Assembly (NCBI GenBank): GCA_965662745.1
Contig: CBFIJK010000010.1
Coordinates: forward strand, 9,974-73,973
DNA: 64,000 bases
Direction of reading: 5' to 3'
Origin: Anianibacter sp965662745
GTDB lineage: Bacteria > Pseudomonadota > Alphaproteobacteria > Rhodobacterales > Rhodobacteraceae
Position 1 is the stretch's first letter. Each line of letters starts with the position of its first letter. Position numbers and translations under genes: made by a program. Of this stretch, positions 16,745 through 26,005 are shown piece by piece. The notes beneath the pieces were generated by a model that saw nothing but the letters and a program-made list of their open reading frames with translations, ran no database searches and was not told where the DNA came from.

Positions 16745-18919
16745 ATGAACCGCTTTGCACTAATCGCGCTTGGGCTTTGCGCCGCGCTGCCGGTCGCCGC
16801 TCAGGATATTGTCGGCTTCGACCGGGGCAGTTTCGGACGAGTCGTTCTGAACCAGAACCAGTCAGCGGTCCCCGATTTCGAATTCGAAGCCTCGATCGGC
16901 AACTACAACAACGAATCCATCCAGAACTATTCCTCGGACAGCGTCTTTGCCCGCATGGGCCGCGCGGTCGGTCGGCTCGATATTCTGACGGATGCGGGGA
17001 TTTTCCCCTGCACAGCCTTTATCGTCGACGACAAGCACCTGCTGACGAACTACCACTGCGTCCCCGGCATTCTCGACAATGCGCAGGCCGGGGCCAGCCG
17101 GATCGAGGCGGTGCAATTCGTCGCCGGATACACCCAGCAGGGCGTCGAGGAAGGCACACGCAAATACGTCGTAAACCCCGTACCGGTCGAAGCGCATCAG
17201 GATCTCGACTATGCGCTTCTCGAGGTGATCGGGAACCCATCCTCGGACTTCGGCGTGCTGAAACTGCACGCCCGCGAGGCGCGCGGCGGCGATCCCTACT
17301 GGGTGATCGGCCATCCGATGGGCGAGGCCCAGCGCATCAGCCGTGAACAGTGCCGCGCCAACGTGCCCCCGCTGTCGGGGACAGAGCTTTTGCACACCTG
17401 CGACACGCTTCCGGGCAATTCAGGATCACCGATCATCGACGCCTCGCTGCAGATGGTCGTTGCGCTGCACCACGCGGGATCGAAGAAGGACAGCGTCAAT
17501 TTCGGCATCCCGATGGCGCTGATCCTCGAACGATCATCCTACCTGACCGCCGCGCTGGATGCGCCCGGCACGTCGCCCCGCCCGGGCAGCGAGCCGACCA
17601 CGACGGACGCGCCCGTCGCCCCGCCCGAGACGGCGAGCAATGAATTCGCGCTGTGCGATCAGCTTTATACCGAGGCCAAGACCTATGCCGCCTGCTTTGC
17701 CTACCGCGCCTATGCGCAGCAATGCGACGGACATCCATTTGTCGGCTTCGCGCGGGCCTATATGGACGAGAACTGCGAGGCTTCGGGCAGTGATCCGGTG
17801 GACACGGTCACCGCCACCCCGCCGCCTGTCACGACACCCACGGTTCCCACCGCTCCGGCCGGCCCGCTGCGCCCCTGGTGCACCTCGACCAATCTGAACC
17901 CGACCGAGGCGACGATCTGCGGCGATCCCTATCTGGCGGGTCTCGATAAGGACCTCGATACCGCCTATTCCGCCTCGTGGAAGCATGGGCCGACGCAGGT
18001 CTCGTGGCTGCGCAACACGCGCGATGCCTGCTCGACCGACCGCACCTGTATCGCTCGGGCGGTGATCGAGCGGATTTCCGTCCTAGAGCAGGAGGCGCGC
18101 GAGAAGGCCGGTCAAAGCGCCGGCTCTGGCCAGGATTATGAGCTGTATGACGGGCGCTGCTATATCACCGTCGCCTCGCGCCGCACCTTGGCCGAGACGC
18201 AGAGCTTTATCCGCCAAAGCCTGCGCGATACCGGCAAGGTGCGCGTCTTCAAGTCGAACAACGGTTTCTTTGGCATCACCTACGGCATCGTGACACGCGG
18301 CGAGTCGGACTGGACACTGGCCCAATGGAAAGCACAGGGCCTGATCCCCAGCGACAGCTATTGCTCGACCGGCGAGAATTTCGTGTCCGAGGTGTCCTGG
18401 TCCAGCATCGCGGCCCCTCCCCCCGCCCCGACGGGCGGCGTGAAATACGTCGACAACAACAGCGACGGCGGGCTCAACGTGCGGACCGGGCCGAACACGA
18501 CCTATCCCTATTTCACCGAACTGGACCCCGGCACCGTGGTCGAAATCCTCACGCGGCAGGGAAGCTGGGCGCAGGTCAGCTTTCTCGGCGGCAGCACCGG
18601 CTGGGTCTATGAGCCGCTTTTGACCTCGTCACGTCCTGTCGTCCAGCAATGCAAGGCTGTCGTCGTGAACCTGCGCACGCGCGCCGAATACAATTCCGCC
18701 ACCGGTGCGGGCTTTCTATCCGTGCGCTCGGCGCCCAGCACCGCCACGGGCCGCAAGCTCAGTGAGCTTTACCTCGGAGACACCGTCAGGGTCCTGGCCC
18801 AGCGCAATGGCTGGGCAAGGGTCTATTGCATCAGGGGCGGCTGTACGCAGCCCTATTTTGGCGAGGCTGGCGCAAGAGGTTGGGCCTCGTCTCGCTATCT
18901 GTCGATTTCCTGCTCGTGA
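16745..18919 (+). CDS. Exported trypsin-like serine protease with LprI-like and two SH3 domains
   Basis: A 724-residue secreted protein with signal peptide 1-19 (ends PVAAQ). The trypsin-like domain is about 60-270 with triad H104 (NYHC), D155 (or D153, in HQDLDYALL) and S226 (PGNSGSP), and a probable disulfide network. A Pro/Thr-rich linker (about 272-300) leads to a Cys-containing segment, then an LprI/DUF1311-like region (about 378-455, CGDPYLAGLDKDLDTAY). A small domain (about 470-545) and two bacterial SH3 domains (about 566-625 and 655-722) follow, which normally bind cell wall. The next genes encode a di-heme DUF4384 protein (26 bp gap) and OmpA, suggesting one envelope assembly. Confidence 0.82.
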   Translation: MNRFALIALGLCAALPVAAQDIVGFDRGSFGRVVLNQNQSAVPDFEFEASIGNYNNESIQNYSSDSVFARMGRAVGRLDILTDAGIFPCTAFIVDDKHLLTNYHCVPGILDNAQAGASRIEAVQFVAGYTQQGVEEGTRKYVVNPVPVEAHQDLDYALLEVIGNPSSDFGVLKLHAREARGGDPYWVIGHPMGEAQRISREQCRANVPPLSGTELLHTCDTLPGNSGSPIIDASLQMVVALHHAGSKKDSVNFGIPMALILERSSYLTAALDAPGTSPRPGSEPTTTDAPVAPPETASNEFALCDQLYTEAKTYAACFAYRAYAQQCDGHPFVGFARAYMDENCEASGSDPVDTVTATPPPVTTPTVPTAPAGPLRPWCTSTNLNPTEATICGDPYLAGLDKDLDTAYSASWKHGPTQVSWLRNTRDACSTDRTCIARAVIERISVLEQEAREKAGQSAGSGQDYELYDGRCYITVASRRTLAETQSFIRQSLRDTGKVRVFKSNNGFFGITYGIVTRGESDWTLAQWKAQGLIPSDSYCSTGENFVSEVSWSSIAAPPPAPTGGVKYVDNNSDGGLNVRTGPNTTYPYFTELDPGTVVEILTRQGSWAQVSFLGGSTGWVYEPLLTSSRPVVQQCKAVVVNLRTRAEYNSATGAGFLSVRSAPSTATGRKLSELYLGDTVRVLAQRNGWARVYCIRGGCTQPYFGEAGARGWASSRYLSISCS

Positions 18920-18945
18920 TCCGGGCCGAAGAAAAGGGTTTTGCC

Positions 18946-21267
18946 ATGTTCCGTTCGTTCCGATCCCTCGCGCTTCTGACGCTTCTGGGCGCAGGACCTG
19001 CGCTGGCCAATGACGCCATGCCCCTGCCCCCAGATGCGACAGAGGCGGAAACGGCGGCCTATGAGGTTCTCGACAAGCATTGCGCGCGCTGCCACCAGGA
19101 AGGCGCGCTGAAGGACGGGCTCACAAAGCCGAAATCGGGCTTTGGTCATGTGCTGGACGTGCGGCGGCTTGCGCAGGATGCGAAATTCGTGTCGCAGGGC
19201 GACGCCATCCGGTCCAAGTTGACCTCGGTCATCGGCCCCTATTCCTTCCCCGCGATGCCCGACGATTGCAACGAGGACGCCTGCTGGCCCCGCGCCGCCG
19301 AAATGGCCGCGGTCAATGATTGGGTGAGCGGGCTGAAGGACGCCGCGCCGCCGCCGCGCACCTTCGTGCCGCTCGCCGATCTTTACGCTATGGCGAATCG
19401 CGATCTGCTGGCCCAGCCCACGAACCGGCGTGACCGGGTGCGGTATCTGTCACTGCGCGTTCTGCATAATGACGAGGATGTCAGCGCCGAGAACCTCGAC
19501 GGATACCGCGCGGCGACCGTCAAGCTGATGAACGCACTCAGCTGGAACCCGGTGATCTACACTGCCGAATGGGTCGATGAGGACCGCACGCTCTTGCGCG
19601 TCTTCCTGCCCGATCTCGACTGGACGGGCAGCACATGGGAGAGGATGGCGAGCATCTATCCCTACGCCATGACCGGTCCGACCGATCCGAACCTGCGCCC
19701 GCTGAAAGCGTTGGCAGGGACAGATGTGCCAATCATCCGCGCCGACTGGTTCGCGGCGACGGCATCGGTCTCACCGCTTTATTATGACCTTCTGGGCCTT
19801 CCCGATACGGTTGCTGGACTGGAGGCGAAGCTTGGCCTCGACATGTTGCGCAACATCCGGAACGAGCAGGTCGTGCGCGCGGGATTTCAGGACTCGGGCG
19901 TGTCGACCCACAACCGCCTGATCGAGCGCCACGCGCTTGGCACCGGGTTCTTCTGGACCTCTTATGATTTCGCCGGATCGCAGGGACGGCAGAGCTTTTT
20001 CGAATACCCGCTTGGGCCAAAGGAAGCCTTCGGCGAAACCAACGCGTTCCTGCATGACGGGGGCGAGTCGATCTTTACGCTGCCGAACGGGTTTCACGCC
20101 TACTACCTCAACACCGCCGAGGGCGAGCGGCTGGATGTCGGGCCGACGCAGATCGTGCGCGACGATGATTACACCGATGGAACCGGCGAAGTCGTGAACG
20201 GGATTTCCTGCATCTCGTGCCATTCCAAGGGCATGCGCCTCAACGAGGATCACGTGCGCGATGTGGCCATGGCGGATCTGTCGCTGCCGCCCGATGTGCG
20301 CCAGACCATCGATGCGATCTATCCTGGACAGGACGAAGTCGCCAAATGGCTTGAACGGGATACACAGGCGTTCTTCGACACTCTGGAAGCGGCCGGCATC
20401 CCGCACGAGACGACCGCCGGCGGGCTGGAGCCGGTGCGCGGCCTGTTCGTCTATCATGTCGATCACTACGTGAATTTCGCGCAGGCTGCGAACGAGTTGG
20501 GCATGACCGCCGACGATCTGCGCGCCCGCGCCGGGTTCGTGGGATCGGACATGGCGAGCATCCTGCTGCGCCTTGACCAGTCCCCCATCGCACGGGATGA
20601 ATGGACGGCCGTTTATCCTGCAATGCTGGAGAAGGTGACCGACTATCGCCCCATGCCAAATCGCGGTGGCGGAGCAGCTAATCTCAGCTATTCGGTCGCG
20701 CAGGCCGTGGGGCAGAACTACACGCAAGGCGCGGCGCCGGGCTATGACCCGGCGGCCCATTCCCTGCCCGTGTCCAGCCATCTGACAGTCTATACCGACA
20801 AGCCGCGCTACAAGGTCGGCGAAGGCCTCAAGATCATCGTCGAACCGCGCACCGATTGCCGCCTGACGTTGATCAATATCGACGACAAGAACCGGTCTTG
20901 CGTCCTGTACCCCCATCCTGCACTGCCGGATGTGCCGATCGCCGGGGGCACGCAATACGTCTTCCCGCCGCAAGGCAGCCTGAAGACCAGCGCGCCGGGG
21001 GTCGAGACGATCCTGGCGGTTTGCAACGGATCGAGTGCCGCCATCACCGAGGTGCAGCGCGATACGTCGAAGGTGTCCTGCGACGCGGGTGCGCGGACGG
21101 TGCCCTATGACGCAATCACCTACGGCAATGTCGCCAACGAGGTGCTGACGCTGGATCTGGGGTCGGACGAGAAAAGCGTCGGAAACGGGACCACCTATCG
21201 CGGCCTGTCCTCGCAGAACCCTGATGTGGCCAAGGCCAAGGTCTCGGCCATCGTGACGGAGTATTAA
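18946..21267 (+). CDS. Exported di-heme protein with C-terminal DUF4384 domain
   Basis: A 773-residue periplasmic protein with signal peptide about 1-21 (GAGPALA). Two c-type heme motifs are present: CARCH at 46-50 near the N-terminus and CISCH at 422-426. The C-terminal part (about 610-715, KVGEGLKIIVEP, CVLYPHPALPDVP) resembles DUF4384, a domain often found with caspase-like or protease partners. The middle has no recognisable enzyme fold beyond a cytochrome-like context. The ATG at 18946 follows AAGAAAAGGG; an earlier in-frame ATG lies inside the protease gene and lacks a signal peptide. It ends one base before the OmpA gene start, so the two are coupled. Function is unknown. Confidence 0.78.
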   Translation: MFRSFRSLALLTLLGAGPALANDAMPLPPDATEAETAAYEVLDKHCARCHQEGALKDGLTKPKSGFGHVLDVRRLAQDAKFVSQGDAIRSKLTSVIGPYSFPAMPDDCNEDACWPRAAEMAAVNDWVSGLKDAAPPPRTFVPLADLYAMANRDLLAQPTNRRDRVRYLSLRVLHNDEDVSAENLDGYRAATVKLMNALSWNPVIYTAEWVDEDRTLLRVFLPDLDWTGSTWERMASIYPYAMTGPTDPNLRPLKALAGTDVPIIRADWFAATASVSPLYYDLLGLPDTVAGLEAKLGLDMLRNIRNEQVVRAGFQDSGVSTHNRLIERHALGTGFFWTSYDFAGSQGRQSFFEYPLGPKEAFGETNAFLHDGGESIFTLPNGFHAYYLNTAEGERLDVGPTQIVRDDDYTDGTGEVVNGISCISCHSKGMRLNEDHVRDVAMADLSLPPDVRQTIDAIYPGQDEVAKWLERDTQAFFDTLEAAGIPHETTAGGLEPVRGLFVYHVDHYVNFAQAANELGMTADDLRARAGFVGSDMASILLRLDQSPIARDEWTAVYPAMLEKVTDYRPMPNRGGGAANLSYSVAQAVGQNYTQGAAPGYDPAAHSLPVSSHLTVYTDKPRYKVGEGLKIIVEPRTDCRLTLINIDDKNRSCVLYPHPALPDVPIAGGTQYVFPPQGSLKTSAPGVETILAVCNGSSAAITEVQRDTSKVSCDAGARTVPYDAITYGNVANEVLTLDLGSDEKSVGNGTTYRGLSSQNPDVAKAKVSAIVTEY

Positions 21268-21268
21268 G

Positions 21269-21994
21269 ATGCGTCTGCTCGCCGTACTTGCCGCCGTTGC
21301 CGCCCTGCCCGCCTTAGCGCAACAGGGCGAGATCTTCATCCCCGGCGCGACCGAGGCGCCGGTGATCGAAGCGCGGCCCAGCGATCCGCTGGCCGCTTGC
21401 CTTGCAAACCCGTCCGAAGCGACCTGCACCGGGGTCAATACCGCGCCGGGCGGACGCAGCTTTGAAAGCGATACGGGCGCGCCGGGGATTACGTTCGAAA
21501 CGCTGATCCTCGATCTTGGTGGGTCGACCGTGACCGCCAGCAATGCCGCGCCAGCCACACCGCCGGACTATACCGCACCCGTCGCGCCCGCCAAACCCAT
21601 CGCCCTGCCTGCCGTCGCGATCACTATCGAGTTCGATTTCGACAGCGCGCGCCTCCGGTATGACCAAGCCCCCAAGATCGACGCGCTGGTGCGGGCCTTC
21701 CAGGCGCCAGAGCTGCAAGGCTACAGTTTCATGGTGATCGGGCACACGGATGCGTCGGGATCGAACGCCTATAACTGCGATCTCTCACGCCGCCGGGCCG
21801 AGGAAGTGACGAACGTTCTACGCGCCAATTATGTGACGCTGGGGCTGGTGCCGGTGGGCTTCGGCGAGGAAGTACTGAAGAATGTCTACGATCCGAATGC
21901 CGCCGAGAACCGGCGCGTGACCTTCCTGCGGCTGCCGGGCGATGCGCAAGGCGTGATCGAGACGGCGCTGGCGGTGTGCCGGGGGTATTATTGA
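21269..21994 (+). CDS. OmpA-family peptidoglycan-binding protein
   Basis: A 241-residue exported protein with signal peptide about 1-17 (LPALAQ), a Pro/Ala-rich linker to about 110, then an OmpA C-terminal domain (about 115-225). The domain shows IEFDFDSARLRYDQAPKIDAL, VIGHTDASGSNAYNCDLSRRRAEEV, and the final NRRVTF that contacts diaminopimelate. No lipobox and no N-terminal beta-barrel are seen, so it is probably a soluble peptidoglycan-bound partner. It is third in the protease/di-heme/OmpA operon and is followed by the hairpin repeat at 22026. Confidence 0.85.
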   Translation: MRLLAVLAAVAALPALAQQGEIFIPGATEAPVIEARPSDPLAACLANPSEATCTGVNTAPGGRSFESDTGAPGITFETLILDLGGSTVTASNAAPATPPDYTAPVAPAKPIALPAVAITIEFDFDSARLRYDQAPKIDALVRAFQAPELQGYSFMVIGHTDASGSNAYNCDLSRRRAEEVTNVLRANYVTLGLVPVGFGEEVLKNVYDPNAAENRRVTFLRLPGDAQGVIETALAVCRGYY

Positions 21995-22025
21995 CGGGCT
22001 GATGTCCGCAGATGCGGATCATCCT

Positions 22026-22110
22026 GTTTGGCCGCTAACGCGGCAGGGGGCTCTGCCCCCCTCGCCTGCGGCGAGTCCCCCGGGAATATTTATCAACACC
22101 AAAGAGGGGT
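22026..22110. repeat. Intergenic GC-hairpin repeat, copy 2
   Basis: The palindrome GGGGGCTCTGCCCCC (22046-22060) is followed by CTCGCCTGCGGCGAG, CCCCCGGGAATATTTAT and CACCAAAG. It matches the order of elements in the copy at 6241-6320. It lies after the OmpA gene and probably acts as its terminator. Confidence 0.75.
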
Positions 22111-22231
22111 GGGACCCCTTGCGTTCCGGATGCCGTAGTTTGCACGGCGGCGTGACGATTTTGCGGATGCAGGCGATGCGGCTTTCCCGTTAGGCTGCGC
22201 GCCAACGGGAACTCAGCGACGGAGGCGCGCC

Positions 22232-23431
22232 ATGGACGGCACATTGCACAAGGGACAATCCTTTACCTGGGACGATCCGTTCCTAATCGCCGACCAGCTG
22301 GGCGAGGATGAGCGGATGATCTCGGACACCGCGCGCGCCTTTGCCCAAGACCGGCTTTTGCCGCGCGTGACCGATGCCTATCTCGCTGAGACGGCGGATC
22401 CGGATATCTTTCGCGAGATGGGCGAGACGGGTCTTCTGGGCGTCACGATCCCCGAGGAATACGGCGGCGTCGGCGCGTCCTACGTGGCATATGGTCTGGT
22501 GGCGCGCGAAGTGGAGCGGATCGACAGCGGCTATCGGTCGATGATGTCGGTGCAATCGTCGCTCGTGATGTACCCGATCCATGCGTACGGGTCCGAAGAG
22601 CAGCGTCAGAAGTATCTTCCGAAGCTGGCGAGCGGCGAATGGATCGGCTGTTTCGGGTTGACGGAACCCGATGCGGGCAGCGATCCGGGCGGCATGAAGA
22701 CGCGCGCCGAGAAGATCGACGGCGGCTACCGGCTCAATGGCGCGAAGATGTGGATTTCCAACAGCCCCATCGCCGATGTCTTCGTCGTCTGGGCGAAATC
22801 CGACGCAGACGGCGGCAAGGTGCGCGGGTTCATCCTTGAAAAGGGCATGACGGGGTTAAGCGCGCCGAAGATCGGCGGCAAGCTGTCCCTGCGCGCCTCG
22901 ATCACCGGCGAGATCGTGATGGACAATGTCGAGGTCGGCGAGGACGCGATCCTGCCCAATGTCAGCGGGATCAGCGGGCCGTTCGGGTGCCTGAACCGCG
23001 CGCGTTACGGCATTTCGTGGGGCGTTATGGGCGCGGCCGAAGATTGCTTTGCCCGCGCGCGGCAATACGGGTTGGACCGCAAGCAGTTCAACCGGCCCCT
23101 GGCGGCGACGCAGCTTTATCAGAAAAAGCTCGCCGATATGGAAACCGAGATCGCGCTGGGGCTTCAGGGTTCGCTTCGCGTGGGGCGGCTGATGGATGAG
23201 GGGCGGTTTGCGCCTGAGATGATTTCCATCATGAAGCGCAACAATTGCGGCAAGGCGCTGGATATCGCGCGGATGGCGCGGGACATGCATGGCGGCAACG
23301 GTATCCAGGCGGAATACCACGTCATGCGCCATGCGCAGAACCTGGAGACGGTGAACACCTATGAGGGCACGCATGATGTCCATGCGCTGATCCTTGGGCG
23401 GGCGATCACCGGGATACAGGCCTTCGCCTAG
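22232..23431 (+). CDS. gcdH: Glutaryl-CoA dehydrogenase
   Basis: A 399-residue acyl-CoA dehydrogenase of the glutaryl-CoA type. Diagnostic segments are GYRSMMSVQSSLVMYPI, FGLTEPDAGSDPGGMKT and the C-terminal NTYEGTHDVHALILGRAITG, nearly identical to the family. E378 of YEGT is the catalytic base. It oxidises and decarboxylates glutaryl-CoA to crotonyl-CoA in lysine/tryptophan catabolism, passing electrons to ETF. It is monocistronic on the plus strand. Its TAG stop overlaps the TAG stop of the convergent dehydrogenase within one CTAG. Confidence 0.93.
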   Translation: MDGTLHKGQSFTWDDPFLIADQLGEDERMISDTARAFAQDRLLPRVTDAYLAETADPDIFREMGETGLLGVTIPEEYGGVGASYVAYGLVAREVERIDSGYRSMMSVQSSLVMYPIHAYGSEEQRQKYLPKLASGEWIGCFGLTEPDAGSDPGGMKTRAEKIDGGYRLNGAKMWISNSPIADVFVVWAKSDADGGKVRGFILEKGMTGLSAPKIGGKLSLRASITGEIVMDNVEVGEDAILPNVSGISGPFGCLNRARYGISWGVMGAAEDCFARARQYGLDRKQFNRPLAATQLYQKKLADMETEIALGLQGSLRVGRLMDEGRFAPEMISIMKRNNCGKALDIARMARDMHGGNGIQAEYHVMRHAQNLETVNTYEGTHDVHALILGRAITGIQAFA

Positions 23432-24387
23432 GCGGTCTTTAGCGCCTCTTCGTGGGCGGTGATGACGCCGCCCGCGCCGCTGCCCGTCGCTTTGAGGGCG
23501 CGCATCATGCCGACGAGATTGTCGTCGCGCAGGCGTTCCAGATGGCGGATCGGCATGTGGCCCGATTGCGCGTCGGACTGCTGCGCGATCTTGTCGATAA
23601 GCGCCTGATCGAAGGGCGGCACGTCCATCAGTTTCGTCCAGGGCCAGGCGAGCGCAGGGCCGAATTGCGCCATGAAATGCGCCATCCCGGCCTCGCCGCC
23701 CGCGATGCGATAGGTCTCGAACAGGCCCATCTGCGCCCAGCGAAGGCCAAAGCCCATGCGGATTGCCTCGTCGATCTCTTTCGTGGTCGCGACGCCGTCA
23801 TGGACGAGCCACAGCGCCTCGCGCCAGACAGCTTCAAGCAGGCGGTCGGCGATATGGGCGTCGATCTCGGTGCGGATCGTGAGGGGGTGCATGCCAAGGG
23901 CGCGGAGGGTTTCAGCGGCGCGCGTGCAGATCTCTGGCGCGCCGACGAGTTCGACGAGGGGCAACAGATACACCGGGTTGAAGGGATGCGCGACGATGGC
24001 GCGGGCGCCTGTGGCGTTCAGATCCGAGGGTTTGAAGCCCGAGGTCGACGATCCGATGATTGTCGTTTCGGGCGCGGCATTGGTGATCGCGCCGAGGATG
24101 CTGTGCTTGAGATCAAGCCGCTCCGGCACGCTTTCCTGCACCCAATCCGCGCCTTCCACTGCCTCGTCAAGGCTGTCGGCATAGGTCAGCGTGCCCTCCG
24201 CGCGCAGCGCGGTGTCATAGAGCGCGGGCAATGCGCGACGGGCGTTGTCCAGCACTTCGCCGATCTTGCGTGCGGCTTCCGGGTCCGGATCGAAGACGCG
24301 AACGTTCCAGCCATTCAGCAGAAATCGCGCGGCCCAGCCGCCGCCGATGACACCACCGCCGATAATGGCGGCTGACTTGGAGATCAC
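23428..24387 (-). CDS. L-carnitine 3-dehydrogenase (3-hydroxyacyl-CoA dehydrogenase family)
   Basis: A 319-residue NAD-dependent dehydrogenase. The Rossmann motif AAIIGGGVIGGGWAARF is at the N-terminus, SSTSGFKPSDL and IVAHPFNPVYLLPLVE carry the catalytic Ser/His region, and a helical C-terminal domain follows. The HPFNPVYLLPLVE variant and the adjacent BKACE enzyme point to carnitine rather than hydroxybutyryl-CoA: it would oxidise L-carnitine to 3-dehydrocarnitine. Its start overlaps the BKACE stop in an ATGA (24384-24387). The thioesterase often found with this pair is not visible. Confidence 0.82.
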   Translation of the reverse strand: MISKSAAIIGGGVIGGGWAARFLLNGWNVRVFDPDPEAARKIGEVLDNARRALPALYDTALRAEGTLTYADSLDEAVEGADWVQESVPERLDLKHSILGAITNAAPETTIIGSSTSGFKPSDLNATGARAIVAHPFNPVYLLPLVELVGAPEICTRAAETLRALGMHPLTIRTEIDAHIADRLLEAVWREALWLVHDGVATTKEIDEAIRMGFGLRWAQMGLFETYRIAGGEAGMAHFMAQFGPALAWPWTKLMDVPPFDQALIDKIAQQSDAQSGHMPIRHLERLRDDNLVGMMRALKATGSGAGGVITAHEEALKTA

Positions 24388-25301
24388 CGCGCCACCGGGG
24401 GGCGTTTCGTGAGACCAAGCTTGGCGCGCACCTCATCCGGGCCAATGATCCGTGCGCCGAGGTTTTCGACAATGCCGACGGCCTTTTCCACCAGCTGCGC
24501 GTTGGTCGCCAGAACGCCCCGTTCCAGCATCAGGTTATCTTCCAGCCCCACGCGCACATGCCCGCCCGCCAGAACGGCGGCGGCGACATAGGGCATCTGA
24601 TCGCGGCCCAGCGAGAAGGCGGACCATGTCCAGTCCTTGGGCACCGCATTCACCATCGCCATGAAGGTATTGAGGTCATTCGGCGCGCCCCAGCGCACAC
24701 CCATGCAAAGCTGCACCAGCGCGGGGCTGTTCAGAATTCCCTCATCCACAAGCGCCTTGGCGAGCCAGAGATGGCCGGTGTCGAAGGCTTCGATTTCGGG
24801 CTTCACGCCCAGTTCGGTCATGCGGCGACCCATCGCGCGCAGCATTCCGGGGGTGTTGGTCAGAACATAGTCGTTCTCGGCAAAGTTCATCGTGCCGCAA
24901 TCCAGCGTACCGATCTCGGGCAGGCAGTCGGCGAAATGGGCGACCCTTTCTTCTGCGCTGATGATATCGCTTTGCGCGGCGTCGATGGGCAGCGGCGCAT
25001 CGGGCGGGCCGAGGATCAGATCGCCGCCGAAGCCGCCGGTCAGGTTCAGCACCACGTCGGTCGCACTGTCGCGAATACGCTCTGTCACTTCGCGGAACAT
25101 GGCCAGATCGCGCGAGGGCGCGCCGGTTTCAGGATCGCGCACATGGCAGTGGACGATGGCGGCTCCGGCCTTGGCGGCATCAATGGCGGCCGTGGCGATG
25201 TCTTTGGGAGAACGCGGGACGTGGGGGGATTTGTCCTGCGTGCCCCCTGCCCCCGTCACGGCGCAGGTCAGAAAGACCTCTTTCGACATCGATAGCGGCA
25301 T
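24384..25301 (-). CDS. BKACE-family beta-keto acid cleavage enzyme, probable 3-dehydrocarnitine cleavage
   Basis: A 305-residue DUF849/BKACE TIM-barrel protein. The zinc-binding H51 and H53 lie in IVHCHVRDPETG, and LNLTGGFGG, GTLDCGTMNF and GHVRVGLEDNLML are standard family motifs. BKACE enzymes condense a beta-keto acid with acetyl-CoA, giving acetoacetate and a new acyl-CoA. With a carnitine dehydrogenase as coupled partner, the substrate is probably 3-dehydrocarnitine, giving betainyl-CoA and then glycine betaine. I kept the first ATG because GGGGAGGAG lies at good distance before it; MSKEVF four codons on is an alternative. Confidence 0.84.
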   Translation of the reverse strand: MPLSMSKEVFLTCAVTGAGGTQDKSPHVPRSPKDIATAAIDAAKAGAAIVHCHVRDPETGAPSRDLAMFREVTERIRDSATDVVLNLTGGFGGDLILGPPDAPLPIDAAQSDIISAEERVAHFADCLPEIGTLDCGTMNFAENDYVLTNTPGMLRAMGRRMTELGVKPEIEAFDTGHLWLAKALVDEGILNSPALVQLCMGVRWGAPNDLNTFMAMVNAVPKDWTWSAFSLGRDQMPYVAAAVLAGGHVRVGLEDNLMLERGVLATNAQLVEKAVGIVENLGARIIGPDEVRAKLGLTKRPPVAR

Positions 25302-25417
25302 GGCGGCTCCTCCCCCGGTTTTGATGCGACAGGGTTGGCGCGGCAGGTATGGCGCGTCAAGCGCGCAGGCGCCCGTCGGGGAAAGCGATCACGCGTTTGG
25401 CACTGTCCGAAAGGTCT

Positions 25418-26005
25418 TCAATCCGGCCTCAGAAGCGCGGCCTCGGCAAGTCTTTCAATCTCGCCTTCGTACTCTGTTTGCGACCAGCCACACGCGCGGA
25501 CCAGATGTTCCCAGTTTTCCACCGACAACAACGTCCAGAGCAGATCGGTCGCAGCTTTCTCATTCAAGTCAGGTCGCAGTTTCTTGTCAGCCGCCAAGGC
25601 CTGAACTGCAGCAGCGCACCCATGCCGAACGGCTTGCATCCGGTCCTCCCATGCTGCGGCGGCCTCGGCATCGCTGGCACGCATGGCGCGCAGGGCGACT
25701 GACATGCCGTAAATCTCGGGGATGTAGCCACCCCAAGCATTGATAAAGGCCACCAGCCGCTCACGGCCAGAGGTCGCCGCCCGGCTGGCGGCCAATCGCG
25801 CGTCCACGTTCTTGACAGAATCGATGTGACGAGTCGCGGCCACCAAAAGCTCTGCCCGGGTGGGGAAATGCAAATAAAGCGCTTGGCGGCTGATGCCTGC
25901 CGCTTTGGCGATATCGGACATGCGGACCTTTTTGTCACCGGATTCCAGAAGGTTCCAGGTGCAATCGAGGATACGGGTGCGGGTGTCGGATGAATTTCTT
26001 GACAT
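25418..26005 (-). CDS. TetR/AcrR-family transcriptional regulator
   Basis: A 195-residue regulator. The N-terminal TetR helix-turn-helix is at about 8-55 (TRILDCTWNLLESGDKKVRM, AKAAGISRQALYLHFPTRAELL), with an all-helical ligand-binding domain behind it. It is divergent from an NAD(P)-binding oxidoreductase gene at 26091, and its own start codon (26003-26005) lies inside the first of three similar 15-bp palindromes. It probably represses itself and the 26091-27203 operon, with release by a small ligand. Ligand unknown. Confidence 0.88.
   Translation of the reverse strand: MSRNSSDTRTRILDCTWNLLESGDKKVRMSDIAKAAGISRQALYLHFPTRAELLVAATRHIDSVKNVDARLAASRAATSGRERLVAFINAWGGYIPEIYGMSVALRAMRASDAEAAAAWEDRMQAVRHGCAAAVQALAADKKLRPDLNEKAATDLLWTLLSVENWEHLVRACGWSQTEYEGEIERLAEAALLRPD

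Noticed and set aside
19771..21558. Long open frame of about 595 codons on the minus strand
   Set aside because: It lies antisense to the di-heme and OmpA genes, which have signal peptides and heme motifs; the antisense product is low-complexity and Arg/His/Gly-rich.
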